NCBI GenBank assembly: GCA_937876435.1
Contig: CALEIL010000315.1
Span: 1 to 18,615, forward strand
DNA from: an uncultured Bacteroidota bacterium
Lineage (GTDB): Bacteria > Bacteroidota > Bacteroidia > Chitinophagales > Saprospiraceae
DNA: 18,615 nt
Reading direction: 5' to 3'
The position numbers were made by a program, and so were the translations under genes. Positions 7,252 to 14,440 of this stretch are shown in pieces (the first letter of the stretch is position 1; each line of letters opens with the position of its first letter). Under the pieces are notes generated by a model. It worked only from the letters and a program-made list of their open reading frames with translations, made no database searches and had not been told where the DNA came from.

Positions 7252-8373
7252 TCAGTGAGCGGGATCGGAAAAATTTTTTTCAGTTAGAAAGGTGGAATCT
7301 GTCAGGGTTTTAACAAAAGCGATCACCTGTTGCTTTTGCTTCTCCGACAACCCCAGAGGTTGGATCAGGGGATCCGTATTGGACTGGCGGTGGCCCCCGC
7401 TGTTGTAATGATCCATGACTTCCTCCAAAGTCTGAAAACGTCCATCGTGCATATAAGGGGGTGAAATAGCTGCATTGAACAAGGTAGGTATTTTAAATTT
7501 CCCATTATCCTGGCTATTCCCCGTTACTTCTCCCCGACCTTTATCCGGAAAATCCTCCAGATTGTCAATATTTTCCAGACCGTTGTTTCTAAATTCAAAG
7601 GTGGTAAACAGAGGTTCGGCATGACAATGCCCGCATTCCGCATCCGGCAGATCGGGAACCGCGTCCACAAACATAAGATATCCCGCCAGTTCATCTTCGG
7701 TCAATACCACTTCACCGCGCAAAGCCCGGTCATAGCGGGTATTACCACTGCTGATCAGGGTTCTCTCAAACTGAGCAATAGCTTTGGAAATCAATTCTCT
7801 GTCGATCTCCGAGGCGGTTCTTATCCCAAATGCTTTTCTGAAATATCCCGGGTAATCGCGGTGCCTCCTGAGTTGACTTTCCAGGCTACGCCAATCGTGA
7901 TCGAGTTCGTTGGGATCTTCCAGCGGATGCGTGACCTGATCTTCAAGAGTCGTCGAACGGCCGTCCCAAAAGAGGGTCCTCGTGTTATATCCCACATTGA
8001 TCAGATTCATAGAAGTCCTCCGTCCGGTCCTCCGGTCCACCCCCGTCGATATGCCATCAGGGTCTTTGAAACTCTGCGACTGCATATGACAACTGCCACA
8101 CGAGACGGTGCTATCCCTGGACATGATCGGATCGTAAAACAATTTTCGCCCCAATTCTATCCCTTCCCTTGTCAGGGGGTTGCTGGATGGAACCAGCATT
8201 TGCGGGTAATTCTGCGGAACAGGAAGAGAATACGGCATCGGATCGTAGGGAATATCGGTCAGGTCCTGCCGGTAGTCTCCGGGCGGATCGGGCACATCCT
8301 TGTCGCATGCCCAAAGCAAAGTGACCAAGAGCCCGGCAATTGCCACTATTTTATGTCCGAATACCCGTTTCAT
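7252..8373 (-). CDS. di-heme cytochrome c peroxidase/MauG-family lipoprotein (MbnH-like)
   Basis: The 373-residue protein begins with a lipoprotein signal (lipobox ending at Cys23) and carries two heme c sites, CGSCH (92-96) and CGHCH (247-251), so it is a periplasm-facing di-heme enzyme. The bacterial cytochrome c peroxidase/MauG fold is shown by L-F-Y-D-P (78-82), F-W-D-G-R-S and P-Y-M-H-D-G-R. In true peroxidases the helix after P-Y-x-H-D-G supplies the distal Met ligand; here the equivalent position is Tyr323 (V-M-D-H-Y), as in MauG, which uses Tyr and carries out remote tryptophan oxidation. The gene directly upstream, 26 bases away, is MbnP-like, the usual partner of MbnH. I infer that the enzyme modifies that protein rather than detoxifying peroxide. 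The ATG at 8373-8371 was preferred to an in-frame TTG four codons upstream. The operon terminator lies about 210 bases downstream. Confidence 0.88.
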   Translation of the reverse strand: MKRVFGHKIVAIAGLLVTLLWACDKDVPDPPGDYRQDLTDIPYDPMPYSLPVPQNYPQMLVPSSNPLTREGIELGRKLFYDPIMSRDSTVSCGSCHMQSQSFKDPDGISTGVDRRTGRRTSMNLINVGYNTRTLFWDGRSTTLEDQVTHPLEDPNELDHDWRSLESQLRRHRDYPGYFRKAFGIRTASEIDRELISKAIAQFERTLISSGNTRYDRALRGEVVLTEDELAGYLMFVDAVPDLPDAECGHCHAEPLFTTFEFRNNGLENIDNLEDFPDKGRGEVTGNSQDNGKFKIPTLFNAAISPPYMHDGRFQTLEEVMDHYNSGGHRQSNTDPLIQPLGLSEKQKQQVIAFVKTLTDSTFLTEKNFSDPAH

Positions 8374-8399
8374 GTATTGATACAATACTTGTCATGGAG

Positions 8400-9209
8400 T
8401 TAAGGTTCAAAGGAAGCCGGTAAGTTTGTACCAAATTCCCGTTTCAGATCATTTTCGGGTAATGAAAAGTCCATACCGCCAAATAAGGTGCCGATATTGA
8501 TCCGAAAATTCACCGTGAGATCGTTCCCTTTTGATTTGGTCCAGTGGCCTGGAATCCGGAAGGACGCGGGCCAGTCATCGCCGGATAAAATAATCGTGAT
8601 CAATCCCTGGTCCACCACATCGATGGTGGCTTTGGCAACCGTCCATTGCTGTCGGTTAAAATCATAAAATACACTATCCCGGAACGGATGATCGACCGGA
8701 AAATCTCCGGGAGTCTTTGCTTGCAGCTCATCGATCTTATCCAGATCAAAGCTTATTTCATCAAACCGACCATTCTGCATAAAATTAGCCCCGGTACTGT
8801 TGAGATTTAGAACGTCGATAGCCAGAATATCGGGGGACACCACATATTGGTCAAACGTATCTGTCGGACCGAAGACCCGGTCGAGCGAATCGGCTATCCT
8901 GATTCCGGATGCGATAAAACGCAAATCCCGGATCAGATATCTTTGTCCCAGTTGATTTACAAAAGTGTCAGCAAACGCCAACGTCGCGCTGTCATCTGTC
9001 AGCGTGGTCTGAAAGACGAGTTGTGGATATTCACAACAGCAGGGAAGTTGATTGGAGATCCGGAAATTGGTCGCGGATGCATCCATACAACCTTCCTGAT
9101 ATTCCTCGCAGGAGTACAATCCAAAAATGACCAATACCGAAACGAATACGTGAAGCGCGGTATTCAAGGCCGAAGATTCTACGTCTTTATATTTTCGATT
9201 CAAAACCAC
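8400..9209 (-). CDS. MbnP-family lipoprotein, putative copper-binding partner of the di-heme enzyme
   Basis: The 269-residue protein has a lipoprotein-type signal (hydrophobic 18-32, lipobox ending at Cys34), then a short cysteine-rich segment (G-C-M-D-A-S-A-T-N-F at 40-49 and Cys57-58-59) and a beta-rich MbnP-like domain (I-R-D-L-R-F, F-D-E-I-S-F-D-L). The N-terminal segment resembles the G-C-x-D-x-x-A-x-N-(Y/F) motif common at the start of secreted Bacteroidota proteins. In the methanotroph MbnP, a tryptophan is converted to kynurenine by MbnH and helps bind copper; conserved candidates here are Trp189, Trp213 and Trp223, but which one, if any, I cannot tell. The start is uncertain: the frame opens at a GTG (9209-9207), no in-frame ATG precedes the signal peptide, and TTG codons further in are alternatives. 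It lies 52 bases after the exonuclease stop and 26 before the di-heme enzyme start. Confidence 0.78.
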   Translation of the reverse strand: MVLNRKYKDVESSALNTALHVFVSVLVIFGLYSCEEYQEGCMDASATNFRISNQLPCCCEYPQLVFQTTLTDDSATLAFADTFVNQLGQRYLIRDLRFIASGIRIADSLDRVFGPTDTFDQYVVSPDILAIDVLNLNSTGANFMQNGRFDEISFDLDKIDELQAKTPGDFPVDHPFRDSVFYDFNRQQWTVAKATIDVVDQGLITIILSGDDWPASFRIPGHWTKSKGNDLTVNFRINIGTLFGGMDFSLPENDLKREFGTNLPASFEP

Positions 9210-9246
9210 CCTTTCATTTTAAGCAGTCGAAAAGACATCCCACTGT

Positions 9247-9261
9247 AAGTCGCTGCGACTT
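9247..9261. promoter_or_regulatory. 15-bp perfect palindrome between exonuclease and MbnP genes
   Basis: AAGTCGC and GCGACTT are perfect complements around one central base, directly after the stop codon of the exonuclease gene on the minus strand. In RNA it would form a 6-bp stem with a 3-base loop. No T-run follows, so it is not a standard terminator. It could be an operator, a processing site or an RNA stabiliser between the two halves of the operon. Confidence 0.35.
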
Positions 9262-10089
9262 CTATTGATTTTTAGTCAACTGATCCGCGTAGGCTTTCAC
9301 TTCTTTCTGAATGATGTCCTTTACCTGGTATGAAAAATCTTTAGCCAGCATCCAGCCCAGATACTGCCGGTCCTGATACAGAAACCTGCCTACCGGCTGG
9401 CCATTGTATTTTCCGAAATTGAAAACCACCCGGCCTTCGAGATCGTACTTCAGTTTTTGAGTGACATCCGCAAAACGAAGATCGGTCGTAAAATCATGCA
9501 ATGACTGGACGTCATTCTGGATCGGTACAGTAATATTCCCTTCGCCGTCATCGTAGGGGGTATTCTGATATTTTTGCAACTGCCCCTGGAGTACTTTGAC
9601 CGTAGCCCGGACATCTTCCAGCGCATCGTGTGCATCGTGGAGATCCTCGCCGGTATAAAATTTCAACGCTGCCACCAGGTTTCGCGGTTCCATTTTGGTA
9701 AAGATACGCATCACGTCGATGGTCCGTCTGACCGTCATATCCAGCGGCAAGCCAGCCCTATCCAGTTCTTCCATCAACATGGGGACGTCAAACTTATTGG
9801 AATTGTAGCCCGCAAAATCAGCATCTCCGATAAAATCATATACTTCCCGGGCTATATCCTTGAAAAACGGTTTGTCGGCCACCATTTCGGGGGTTATACC
9901 GTGGACGGCGATCGCTTCCTCAGAAATCTCCCGTCCGGGATTGACGATCGTTGTATATTCTACGGGGTCGTCCTGATCTTTGCTGTATTTGATCAATGCC
10001 AATTGGATGATCCGGTCATGGATCACGTGGAGCCCGGTCGATTCGATGTCCAAAAAGATCAAATCCCTGTCCAGGTTAAAATTTATCAT
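9262..10089 (-). CDS. DEDDh-family 3'-5' exonuclease with ExoX-like C-terminal extension
   Basis: This 275-residue cytoplasmic protein has all the DnaQ-superfamily motifs: D14-I-E16-S-T-G-L, Asp101 in Y-N-S-N-K-F-D, and H154-D-A-L-E-D159. It therefore should be a metal-dependent 3'-5' nuclease on DNA. After the nuclease domain (about 10-170) comes a second region to 275 with the pattern F-x-F-G-K-Y-N-G-Q and W-M-L-A-K-D-F, which resembles the small C-terminal domain of exodeoxyribonuclease X-like proteins of Bacteroidota. It differs from the 225-residue exonuclease at 6329-7006, which lacks that domain. The start overlaps the stop of apbE by four bases (ATGA), so it is translated together with a flavin transferase, an unexpected partner for a nuclease. 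A role in repair or mismatch processing is inferred from family. Confidence 0.9.
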   Translation of the reverse strand: MINFNLDRDLIFLDIESTGLHVIHDRIIQLALIKYSKDQDDPVEYTTIVNPGREISEEAIAVHGITPEMVADKPFFKDIAREVYDFIGDADFAGYNSNKFDVPMLMEELDRAGLPLDMTVRRTIDVMRIFTKMEPRNLVAALKFYTGEDLHDAHDALEDVRATVKVLQGQLQKYQNTPYDDGEGNITVPIQNDVQSLHDFTTDLRFADVTQKLKYDLEGRVVFNFGKYNGQPVGRFLYQDRQYLGWMLAKDFSYQVKDIIQKEVKAYADQLTKNQ

Positions 10090-11159
10090 GGTTTTGTCGT
10101 ATTGTATTTTAAAGAATTCATTCCTGCAGTCTCGTATATTAACATACTGTCCGCGCCATTATTGTAAATCAGATATGCTTCGATCCCTTTTGTTTCATCC
10201 AGCATTTTTTTCCCCGATTCTAGCCCCATGGCCATGACACCAGTAGCCAGCGCATCAGCCGTTGCACAATCCTCTGCAATGATCGTGGCCGACAAGATAC
10301 TTTTTTCTTCCGAGTATCCGGTCATCGGATTGATCGTATGCGAAATCAGCCGGTCGTCGGATTTATAATAATTCCGATAATTTCCACTGGTAGCCAGTGC
10401 CTTATCCCGTATGGCCAACTCTTCAATAAGTTCTTGCGCAGGAGCATTGAGCTGTGGCTTGCTCACCCCGACGATCCATCCTTTTCCGGCCCGTCCCGGT
10501 CCATGGACCAGCATTTCCCCCCCGATTTCGATCAGGTAATTGGATACCCCTATATTTTTAAATGAGCGGCCCAACCAATCGCACGCTGCTCCTTTGGCCA
10601 CCGCGCTAAAATCCAGTTGCATCCCAGAAGGCAATCGCCAGGTCTCTCCGTCAAACCGGTCACCGATAGCCTCATACCCCACGAACTGAAGCAATGAATC
10701 GATCCGGGCGGAATCGACCGATTCTACAGGTCGGTGTCCTTCATATCCAAACCCCCAATAATTGACCAGTTCCATCACCGTGGGATCAAAATATCCGTCG
10801 GTCAATTCCCATACGCGATCTACGATGTCAATATTGTACCGGAAAAATTCAATTTCCTCCGGGTTTTCTTCCGCCACGTGGATGGTCCCTCCCTGGTTCA
10901 ACCGGCTTATGATAGACTGCGGTCGGTACGTGGAAGCAGATTGATTGATCAGGTCCAGCAGACTATCCACATGAGATTGGGTGATTACATCATCGCTGGA
11001 TGACTCGTAGGTCAGATGCCAGCTGGTTCCCATGGTCATACCCTGGAGTTTATGAAAAACCGCTTCTTCGTTCTGACCCTCTTGCTGACAGGTTTGACTG
11101 AAAAATGTCAATACGACCATCAACCCCAGGAGGGAAAACCGGTTCAAAAAAGTCCACAT
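10086..11159 (-). CDS. apbE: FAD:protein FMN transferase (ApbE family lipoprotein)
   Basis: ApbE attaches FMN, taken from FAD, to a threonine or serine of periplasm-facing flavoproteins such as NqrB/NqrC, RnfD/RnfG or FMN-binding-domain proteins. The 357-residue protein shows the family motifs in order: G-T-S-W-H-L-T-Y, S-T-Y-R-P-Q-S-I-I-S-R-L, F-D-P-T-V, L-D-F-S-A-V-A-K-G, I-E-I-G-G-E, A-T-S-G-N-Y-R, H274-T-I-N-P-M-T-G281 and the metal-binding end region A-T-A-D302-A-L-A-T. The N-terminus is hydrophobic (8-21) with Cys24 as likely lipidation site, although the lipobox (S-Q-T-C) is weak. No flavinylation substrate is encoded in the window, so its target lies elsewhere. The start overlaps the terC stop by one base (TAATG) and the stop overlaps the exonuclease start by four, placing it inside a tightly coupled operon. 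Confidence 0.94.
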   Translation of the reverse strand: MWTFLNRFSLLGLMVVLTFFSQTCQQEGQNEEAVFHKLQGMTMGTSWHLTYESSSDDVITQSHVDSLLDLINQSASTYRPQSIISRLNQGGTIHVAEENPEEIEFFRYNIDIVDRVWELTDGYFDPTVMELVNYWGFGYEGHRPVESVDSARIDSLLQFVGYEAIGDRFDGETWRLPSGMQLDFSAVAKGAACDWLGRSFKNIGVSNYLIEIGGEMLVHGPGRAGKGWIVGVSKPQLNAPAQELIEELAIRDKALATSGNYRNYYKSDDRLISHTINPMTGYSEEKSILSATIIAEDCATADALATGVMAMGLESGKKMLDETKGIEAYLIYNNGADSMLIYETAGMNSLKYNTTKP

Positions 11160-12007
11160 TAGCGCTGTTTTTCTTGAAGTTTGGGTACTTCTTCCTGAAC
11201 ACCGCGCAAAACAATCGGTTTTTGATTTTTCCTAAGTCGCATATTGAGTACCTCGACCAACAATGAAAACGCGATAGCAAAATACAGGTATCCCTTGGGC
11301 ACAGCACCCACGCTTTGTTCAAAAATCACTAAATGGGATAAGTGCGAAGCTTCTGTGATCAACATAAATCCGATCAAAATCAGAAAGGCCAGACCGAGCA
11401 TCTGGATGGAGGGATGTTTGTTGACAAAATTGCCCACTGGTATCGCGAACAACATCATGATCAGCACGCTGATCACTACCGCTATGATCATGATCAACAG
11501 AGCACCTTGTAATCCGCTGGTCATTCCAACGGCTGTCAGGATGCTGTCCAGCGAAAAAACGATATTGATGACCGATATCTGGACGATCGCATTGCCCAGT
11601 GAAGTCACTTTCTTTTTGTCGGACTCATGCCCCTCCCCTTCCAGTTTGTGGTGAATTTCGGTGGTGGCTTTATACAACAGGAAAATCCCGCCGGCAAACA
11701 AAATCACGCTTTGTCCTGACACCGCCGCGGACAGCCAGCCAAAGTCAAATGAAAACCAGGTGGCCTGCATGGCGGTCAGGTAGGAAATGCCAAACAACAG
11801 AATAATTCTCATTGCCATCGCCAGGACCAATCCAATATTAATGGCTTTCCCCTGTTGTTCCTTGGGTAATTTCCCACTAATTATTGTAATAAAAAGGATA
11901 TTATCGACCCCGAGAACAATTTCGAGAAAGGTCAGTGTCAGCAGGCTCATCCAAATCTCTGGATGAGTAAAATCGGGAAGGGCGATCCCAAATAGCATTT
12001 CAAACAT
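11159..12007 (-). CDS. terC: TerC-family integral membrane protein, probable manganese exporter
   Basis: The 282-residue protein has about seven membrane-spanning segments and the two diagnostic acidic motifs of the TerC family, E29-I-V-L-G-V-D35-N in the first helix and N-I-V-F-S-L-D154-S in the second half. A charged cytoplasmic loop with several His and Lys residues lies near 117-133. TerC-family members export manganese (for example the Bacillus MeeF/MeeY proteins and E. coli Alx) and have been tied to metallation of exported proteins; the older name comes from tellurite resistance, which need not apply here. It is the first gene of the minus-strand operon, with a promoter candidate 24 bases upstream, and is followed by apbE with a one-base overlap. 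This position suggests joint supply of metal and flavin cofactors to the cell envelope, which is inference. Met4 is a possible alternative start. Confidence 0.92.
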   Translation of the reverse strand: MFEMLFGIALPDFTHPEIWMSLLTLTFLEIVLGVDNILFITIISGKLPKEQQGKAINIGLVLAMAMRIILLFGISYLTAMQATWFSFDFGWLSAAVSGQSVILFAGGIFLLYKATTEIHHKLEGEGHESDKKKVTSLGNAIVQISVINIVFSLDSILTAVGMTSGLQGALLIMIIAVVISVLIMMLFAIPVGNFVNKHPSIQMLGLAFLILIGFMLITEASHLSHLVIFEQSVGAVPKGYLYFAIAFSLLVEVLNMRLRKNQKPIVLRGVQEEVPKLQEKQR

Positions 12008-12030
12008 ACGCCATTACTTAATTACAACTA

Positions 12031-12038
12031 CAAATATA
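12031..12038 (-). promoter_or_regulatory. candidate -7 element TATATTTG for the terC operon
   Basis: On the minus strand the octamer matches TAnnTTTG and lies 24 to 31 bases before the terC start codon. A clear -33 element is not visible. The divergent promoter for the DUF6495 gene is close by, so the two operons may share regulation. Confidence 0.45.
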
Positions 12039-12074
12039 ATACAAATGATGCAGTAACTTTTGTATTGTCTTGCT

Positions 12075-12082
12075 TAACTTTG
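12075..12082 (+). promoter_or_regulatory. candidate -7 element TAACTTTG for the DUF6495 operon
   Basis: The octamer matches TAnnTTTG and lies 16 bases before the ATG at 12098, implying a leader of only about 10 bases. A TTG occurs 12 bases upstream, which is closer than usual for a -33 element. The element also makes the TTG at 12065 an unlikely translation start. Confidence 0.5.
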
Positions 12083-12097
12083 CCGGAAAGCCGGAAA

Positions 12098-12589
12098 ATG
12101 AAATACCGAATTTTGACCAGGGATGAACTCGAAGAACTAGAATCCGAATTTGTCACCTTTTTGGTGACCAACGGGATCACGGGGGAGGACTGGATCAGGA
12201 TCAAAGCGGAGGATTCCGGGAAAAGCCAACAACTCATCGCTATATTCAGTGATGTGGTCTTTGACAAAATCCTTTCTACCGTCCATTTTCTCGAACATCG
12301 ACAAAAAGACATTATCCGGATATTCAAATTTGATGAAGACAAAGTAATCATGAATGGAATCCGGGTGGAGGGACAAACCGCGATCGATTTTACCAGGGAT
12401 CAGGATGCGACTACCCTGATCCAATTGTTCCAGTTATCGGCTGGGAAACTTAAAATCTTTACCGCTGAAAAAGGCTATAAAAAAGATCGCCTTCTGGAAA
12501 TTTTTGATTTAATGCAAAGCGGCGCACAAATTTTAAAAAACGATCGTTTATTCAATACGATCGAACAACTCAAATATTCAAAACAATGA
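12098..12589 (+). CDS. DUF6495 family protein (cytoplasmic, unknown function)
   Basis: The 163-residue protein starts M-K-Y-R-I-L-T-R-D-E-L-E-E-L-E and continues with F-V-T-F-L-V-T-N-G-I-T, D-W-I-R-I-K, F-S-D-V-V-F-D-K-I-L and L-E-H-R-Q-K-D-I, a pattern I recognise as the DUF6495 family found in Bacteroidota. There is no signal peptide and no catalytic motif that I can identify. It is rich in Asp, Glu, Lys and Ile and probably forms a compact mixed alpha/beta fold. I chose the ATG at 12098 because the family begins there; the in-frame TTG at 12065 lies upstream of the promoter element. The last codons overlap the next gene by four bases (ATGA), coupling a cytoplasmic protein of unknown role to an exported thiol protein. 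Confidence 0.85.
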   Translation: MKYRILTRDELEELESEFVTFLVTNGITGEDWIRIKAEDSGKSQQLIAIFSDVVFDKILSTVHFLEHRQKDIIRIFKFDEDKVIMNGIRVEGQTAIDFTRDQDATTLIQLFQLSAGKLKIFTAEKGYKKDRLLEIFDLMQSGAQILKNDRLFNTIEQLKYSKQ

Positions 12590-13605
12590 AAAAGTTTACT
12601 TCCCTGTTCTTATTTATGGCTTTGCTGTGGGTGGCTTCAGCCGATGCTCAGTCCCAAAAAATCACTTTTGTGGAGCATTTTAGCAATACCCACTGCCCCA
12701 TCTGTCAATCGAATCGCTCAAAAGTTGAAAATGACCTCGAAAAATACAAAGACGAAGTCAATACCATGACCATCCACCGAAAATATCCTTACAGTATTTG
12801 TCCGCTCTATCAATATGCCAAAGAAGAAGTGGATAACAGGGAAGCCATCTATGCAAATTCTTCCTCCCCCTTATCCGGGACCCCTACCTTGTGCGTGAAT
12901 AGTGTTCCTGGGTCGCACAACAGATTAACGATCAATATTGATGAGGCATTGAAAGACGATGAAGTATTGGTTGGACTCAATATGAAAGAATCCGGAACGA
13001 ACAATAAAAAAGCGACGCTGGAGGTCTTCAACCTCACCGATGCCGATATGGAAAACCTATACGTCTATGCGGCCCTGGTTCAAAACAGAGTGGACATTAA
13101 TACAGATGGAGCAGATTGGACCATCCACCACGTTTTCCGAAAATTTCTGGGGAACCAGAAAGGGAAAGGCGACGCGGTCGGCAAACTGGGAGCGGGCGAA
13201 TCCAAAACCATCGTACTCGAAGGCCAGGTTCCCAATGACCTGAATCCCTCTGATCTGTATATATTGGCGTGGGTCGAACAACGCGTACCCGAAGGAGATA
13301 AATACGAAATCATCATGCACAACAGCGTGTCCAAAACCACCAGCGTGATCACAAACAACGAGCTCGAAATTCCGGCCTCCGAGCTTTCGATCTATCCCAA
13401 CCCGGCCAGTGATGCATTACATCTGAGAAACACCAGCGATTTCCAACCCGATCATTTGCGTATACTGTCCGCAGCAGGCCAGGAAATCAAGCGGATCAAC
13501 CGATCGGTGAACACCATTGAAATCAGCGATCTCGTCCCCGGCCAGTATTATCTGATTCTCGAAAATCAGACAGGGCGCGTATCGAGAAAGTTTATAAAAC
13601 AGTAG
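12586..13605 (+). CDS. Omp28-like secreted thioredoxin-fold protein with T9SS sorting domain
   Basis: The 339-residue protein has a signal peptide (1-21, ending A-D-A), then a thioredoxin-like region with a redox-type C37-P-I-C40 motif preceded by N-T-H and followed by Q-S-N, and a downstream G-T-P-T segment that could be the cis-proline loop. This resembles the Omp28-related outer membrane proteins of Bacteroidota. A beta-rich middle part follows, and a T9SS type A domain of about 75 residues (Y-P-N-P-A-S start, then repeated beta strands) ends the protein at K-Q. It should therefore be placed on the cell surface or released, where a disulfide-active thiol pair could act on partner proteins; this activity is inferred. 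Further cysteines at C-P-L and L-C-V-N may pair structurally. The gene overlaps the DUF6495 gene by four bases; no clear terminator was found after it. Confidence 0.85.
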   Translation: MKKFTSLFLFMALLWVASADAQSQKITFVEHFSNTHCPICQSNRSKVENDLEKYKDEVNTMTIHRKYPYSICPLYQYAKEEVDNREAIYANSSSPLSGTPTLCVNSVPGSHNRLTINIDEALKDDEVLVGLNMKESGTNNKKATLEVFNLTDADMENLYVYAALVQNRVDINTDGADWTIHHVFRKFLGNQKGKGDAVGKLGAGESKTIVLEGQVPNDLNPSDLYILAWVEQRVPEGDKYEIIMHNSVSKTTSVITNNELEIPASELSIYPNPASDALHLRNTSDFQPDHLRILSAAGQEIKRINRSVNTIEISDLVPGQYYLILENQTGRVSRKFIKQ

Positions 13606-13730
13606 CGCGAGCGTAGGGCCAGGACTTTATTCTTTTGAACCATTGATGGAACTGGTTAGATTATAGGGAAGGCACAGGGACTGTTTTACCGTTTTGAAGG
13701 TAAACTTACTCCCAATTCTATGACATATGT

Positions 13731-13738
13731 TATATTTG
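13731..13738 (+). promoter_or_regulatory. candidate -7 element TATATTTG upstream of the Nfu gene
   Basis: The octamer matches TAnnTTTG and would start transcription near 13744, giving a leader of about 70 bases before the ATG at 13814. A TTA about 22 bases upstream is the best -33 candidate. The surrounding 208-base gap holds no gene that I can see. Confidence 0.5.
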
Positions 13739-13813
13739 TCCCCCGACAGAACCATTTGAGAAATAGTCTGTTTGAACTATTTACACTACACAACCCAGAA
13801 AAGGTATTACGAC

Positions 13814-14437
13814 ATGGACACTCAGACCAAAACCAAAAACCCGGTACTACTATATACGGAGAGGACACCCAATCCGGAGGCATTGAAATTTGTCACCAAC
13901 AATATGTTGTACCGAGGAACAGCAGATTTTCAGGAAGAAGAACTGGCCAGGCAGTATTCACCCCTCGCCACCGAACTCTTTGAATTTCCGTACGTCAAAG
14001 GAGTCTACATTTCCAATAACTTCGTGACCGTCACTAAAGAACTCAACTACAGTTGGGATGACATCATGCTCAAGATCAAAGCATTCGTCAAAACCTACGT
14101 GGAAGAAGGGAAAACCATCATCGACGAATCCTTCGATGCATACGTCGAGGAGCAGGAAGCCGCCAAGCGAGAAAAAGCCGGTATCGTGTATTCCGGGGAT
14201 GAAGGCGAAGTGGTGATGCGGATCAAAGAATTGATCGACACCTACGTCAAACCCGCAGTAGCCGGTGACGGTGGAAACATCGAATTTGAATCTTACAATG
14301 ATGGCGTGGTTTCGGTATTGTTGCAGGGAGCCTGCAGTGGATGTCCATCATCGCTGATCACCTTAAAATCGGGCATAGAAGGCATGCTCAAACGTATGAT
14401 ACCAGAAGTCAAAGCGGTGGAAGCACATATGGATTGA
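13814..14437 (+). CDS. Nfu-type iron-sulfur cluster scaffold/carrier (NifU family)
   Basis: The 207-residue cytoplasmic protein has two domains: an Nfu N-terminal domain (about 13-100, marked by T-E-R-T-P-N-P-E-A-L-K-F) and a NifU C-terminal domain (about 135-205) with D-G-G-N-I-E-F and the cluster-binding motif C174-S-G-C177-P-S-S. Two monomers share a [4Fe-4S] cluster through the C-x-x-C motif and pass it to target enzymes. A charged linker rich in Glu and Lys joins the domains. The ATG at 13814 was chosen because the family starts just before the T-E-R-T-P-N-P motif; an in-frame TTG at 13772 would add 14 residues without homology. Three bases separate the stop from the next gene, so both are likely one transcript. 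Function is well supported by family. Confidence 0.93.
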   Translation: MDTQTKTKNPVLLYTERTPNPEALKFVTNNMLYRGTADFQEEELARQYSPLATELFEFPYVKGVYISNNFVTVTKELNYSWDDIMLKIKAFVKTYVEEGKTIIDESFDAYVEEQEAAKREKAGIVYSGDEGEVVMRIKELIDTYVKPAVAGDGGNIEFESYNDGVVSVLLQGACSGCPSSLITLKSGIEGMLKRMIPEVKAVEAHMD

Positions 14438-14440
14438 GTC

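Noticed and set aside
7621..8403. Plus-strand open frame of 260 aa opposite the di-heme enzyme gene
   Set aside because: The opposite strand encodes two CxxCH motifs and a lipoprotein signal; this frame shows no domain or signal.
13638..13657. Hairpin AACCA/TGGTT after the Omp28-like gene as a terminator
   Set aside because: The stem has only five pairs and no T-run follows.
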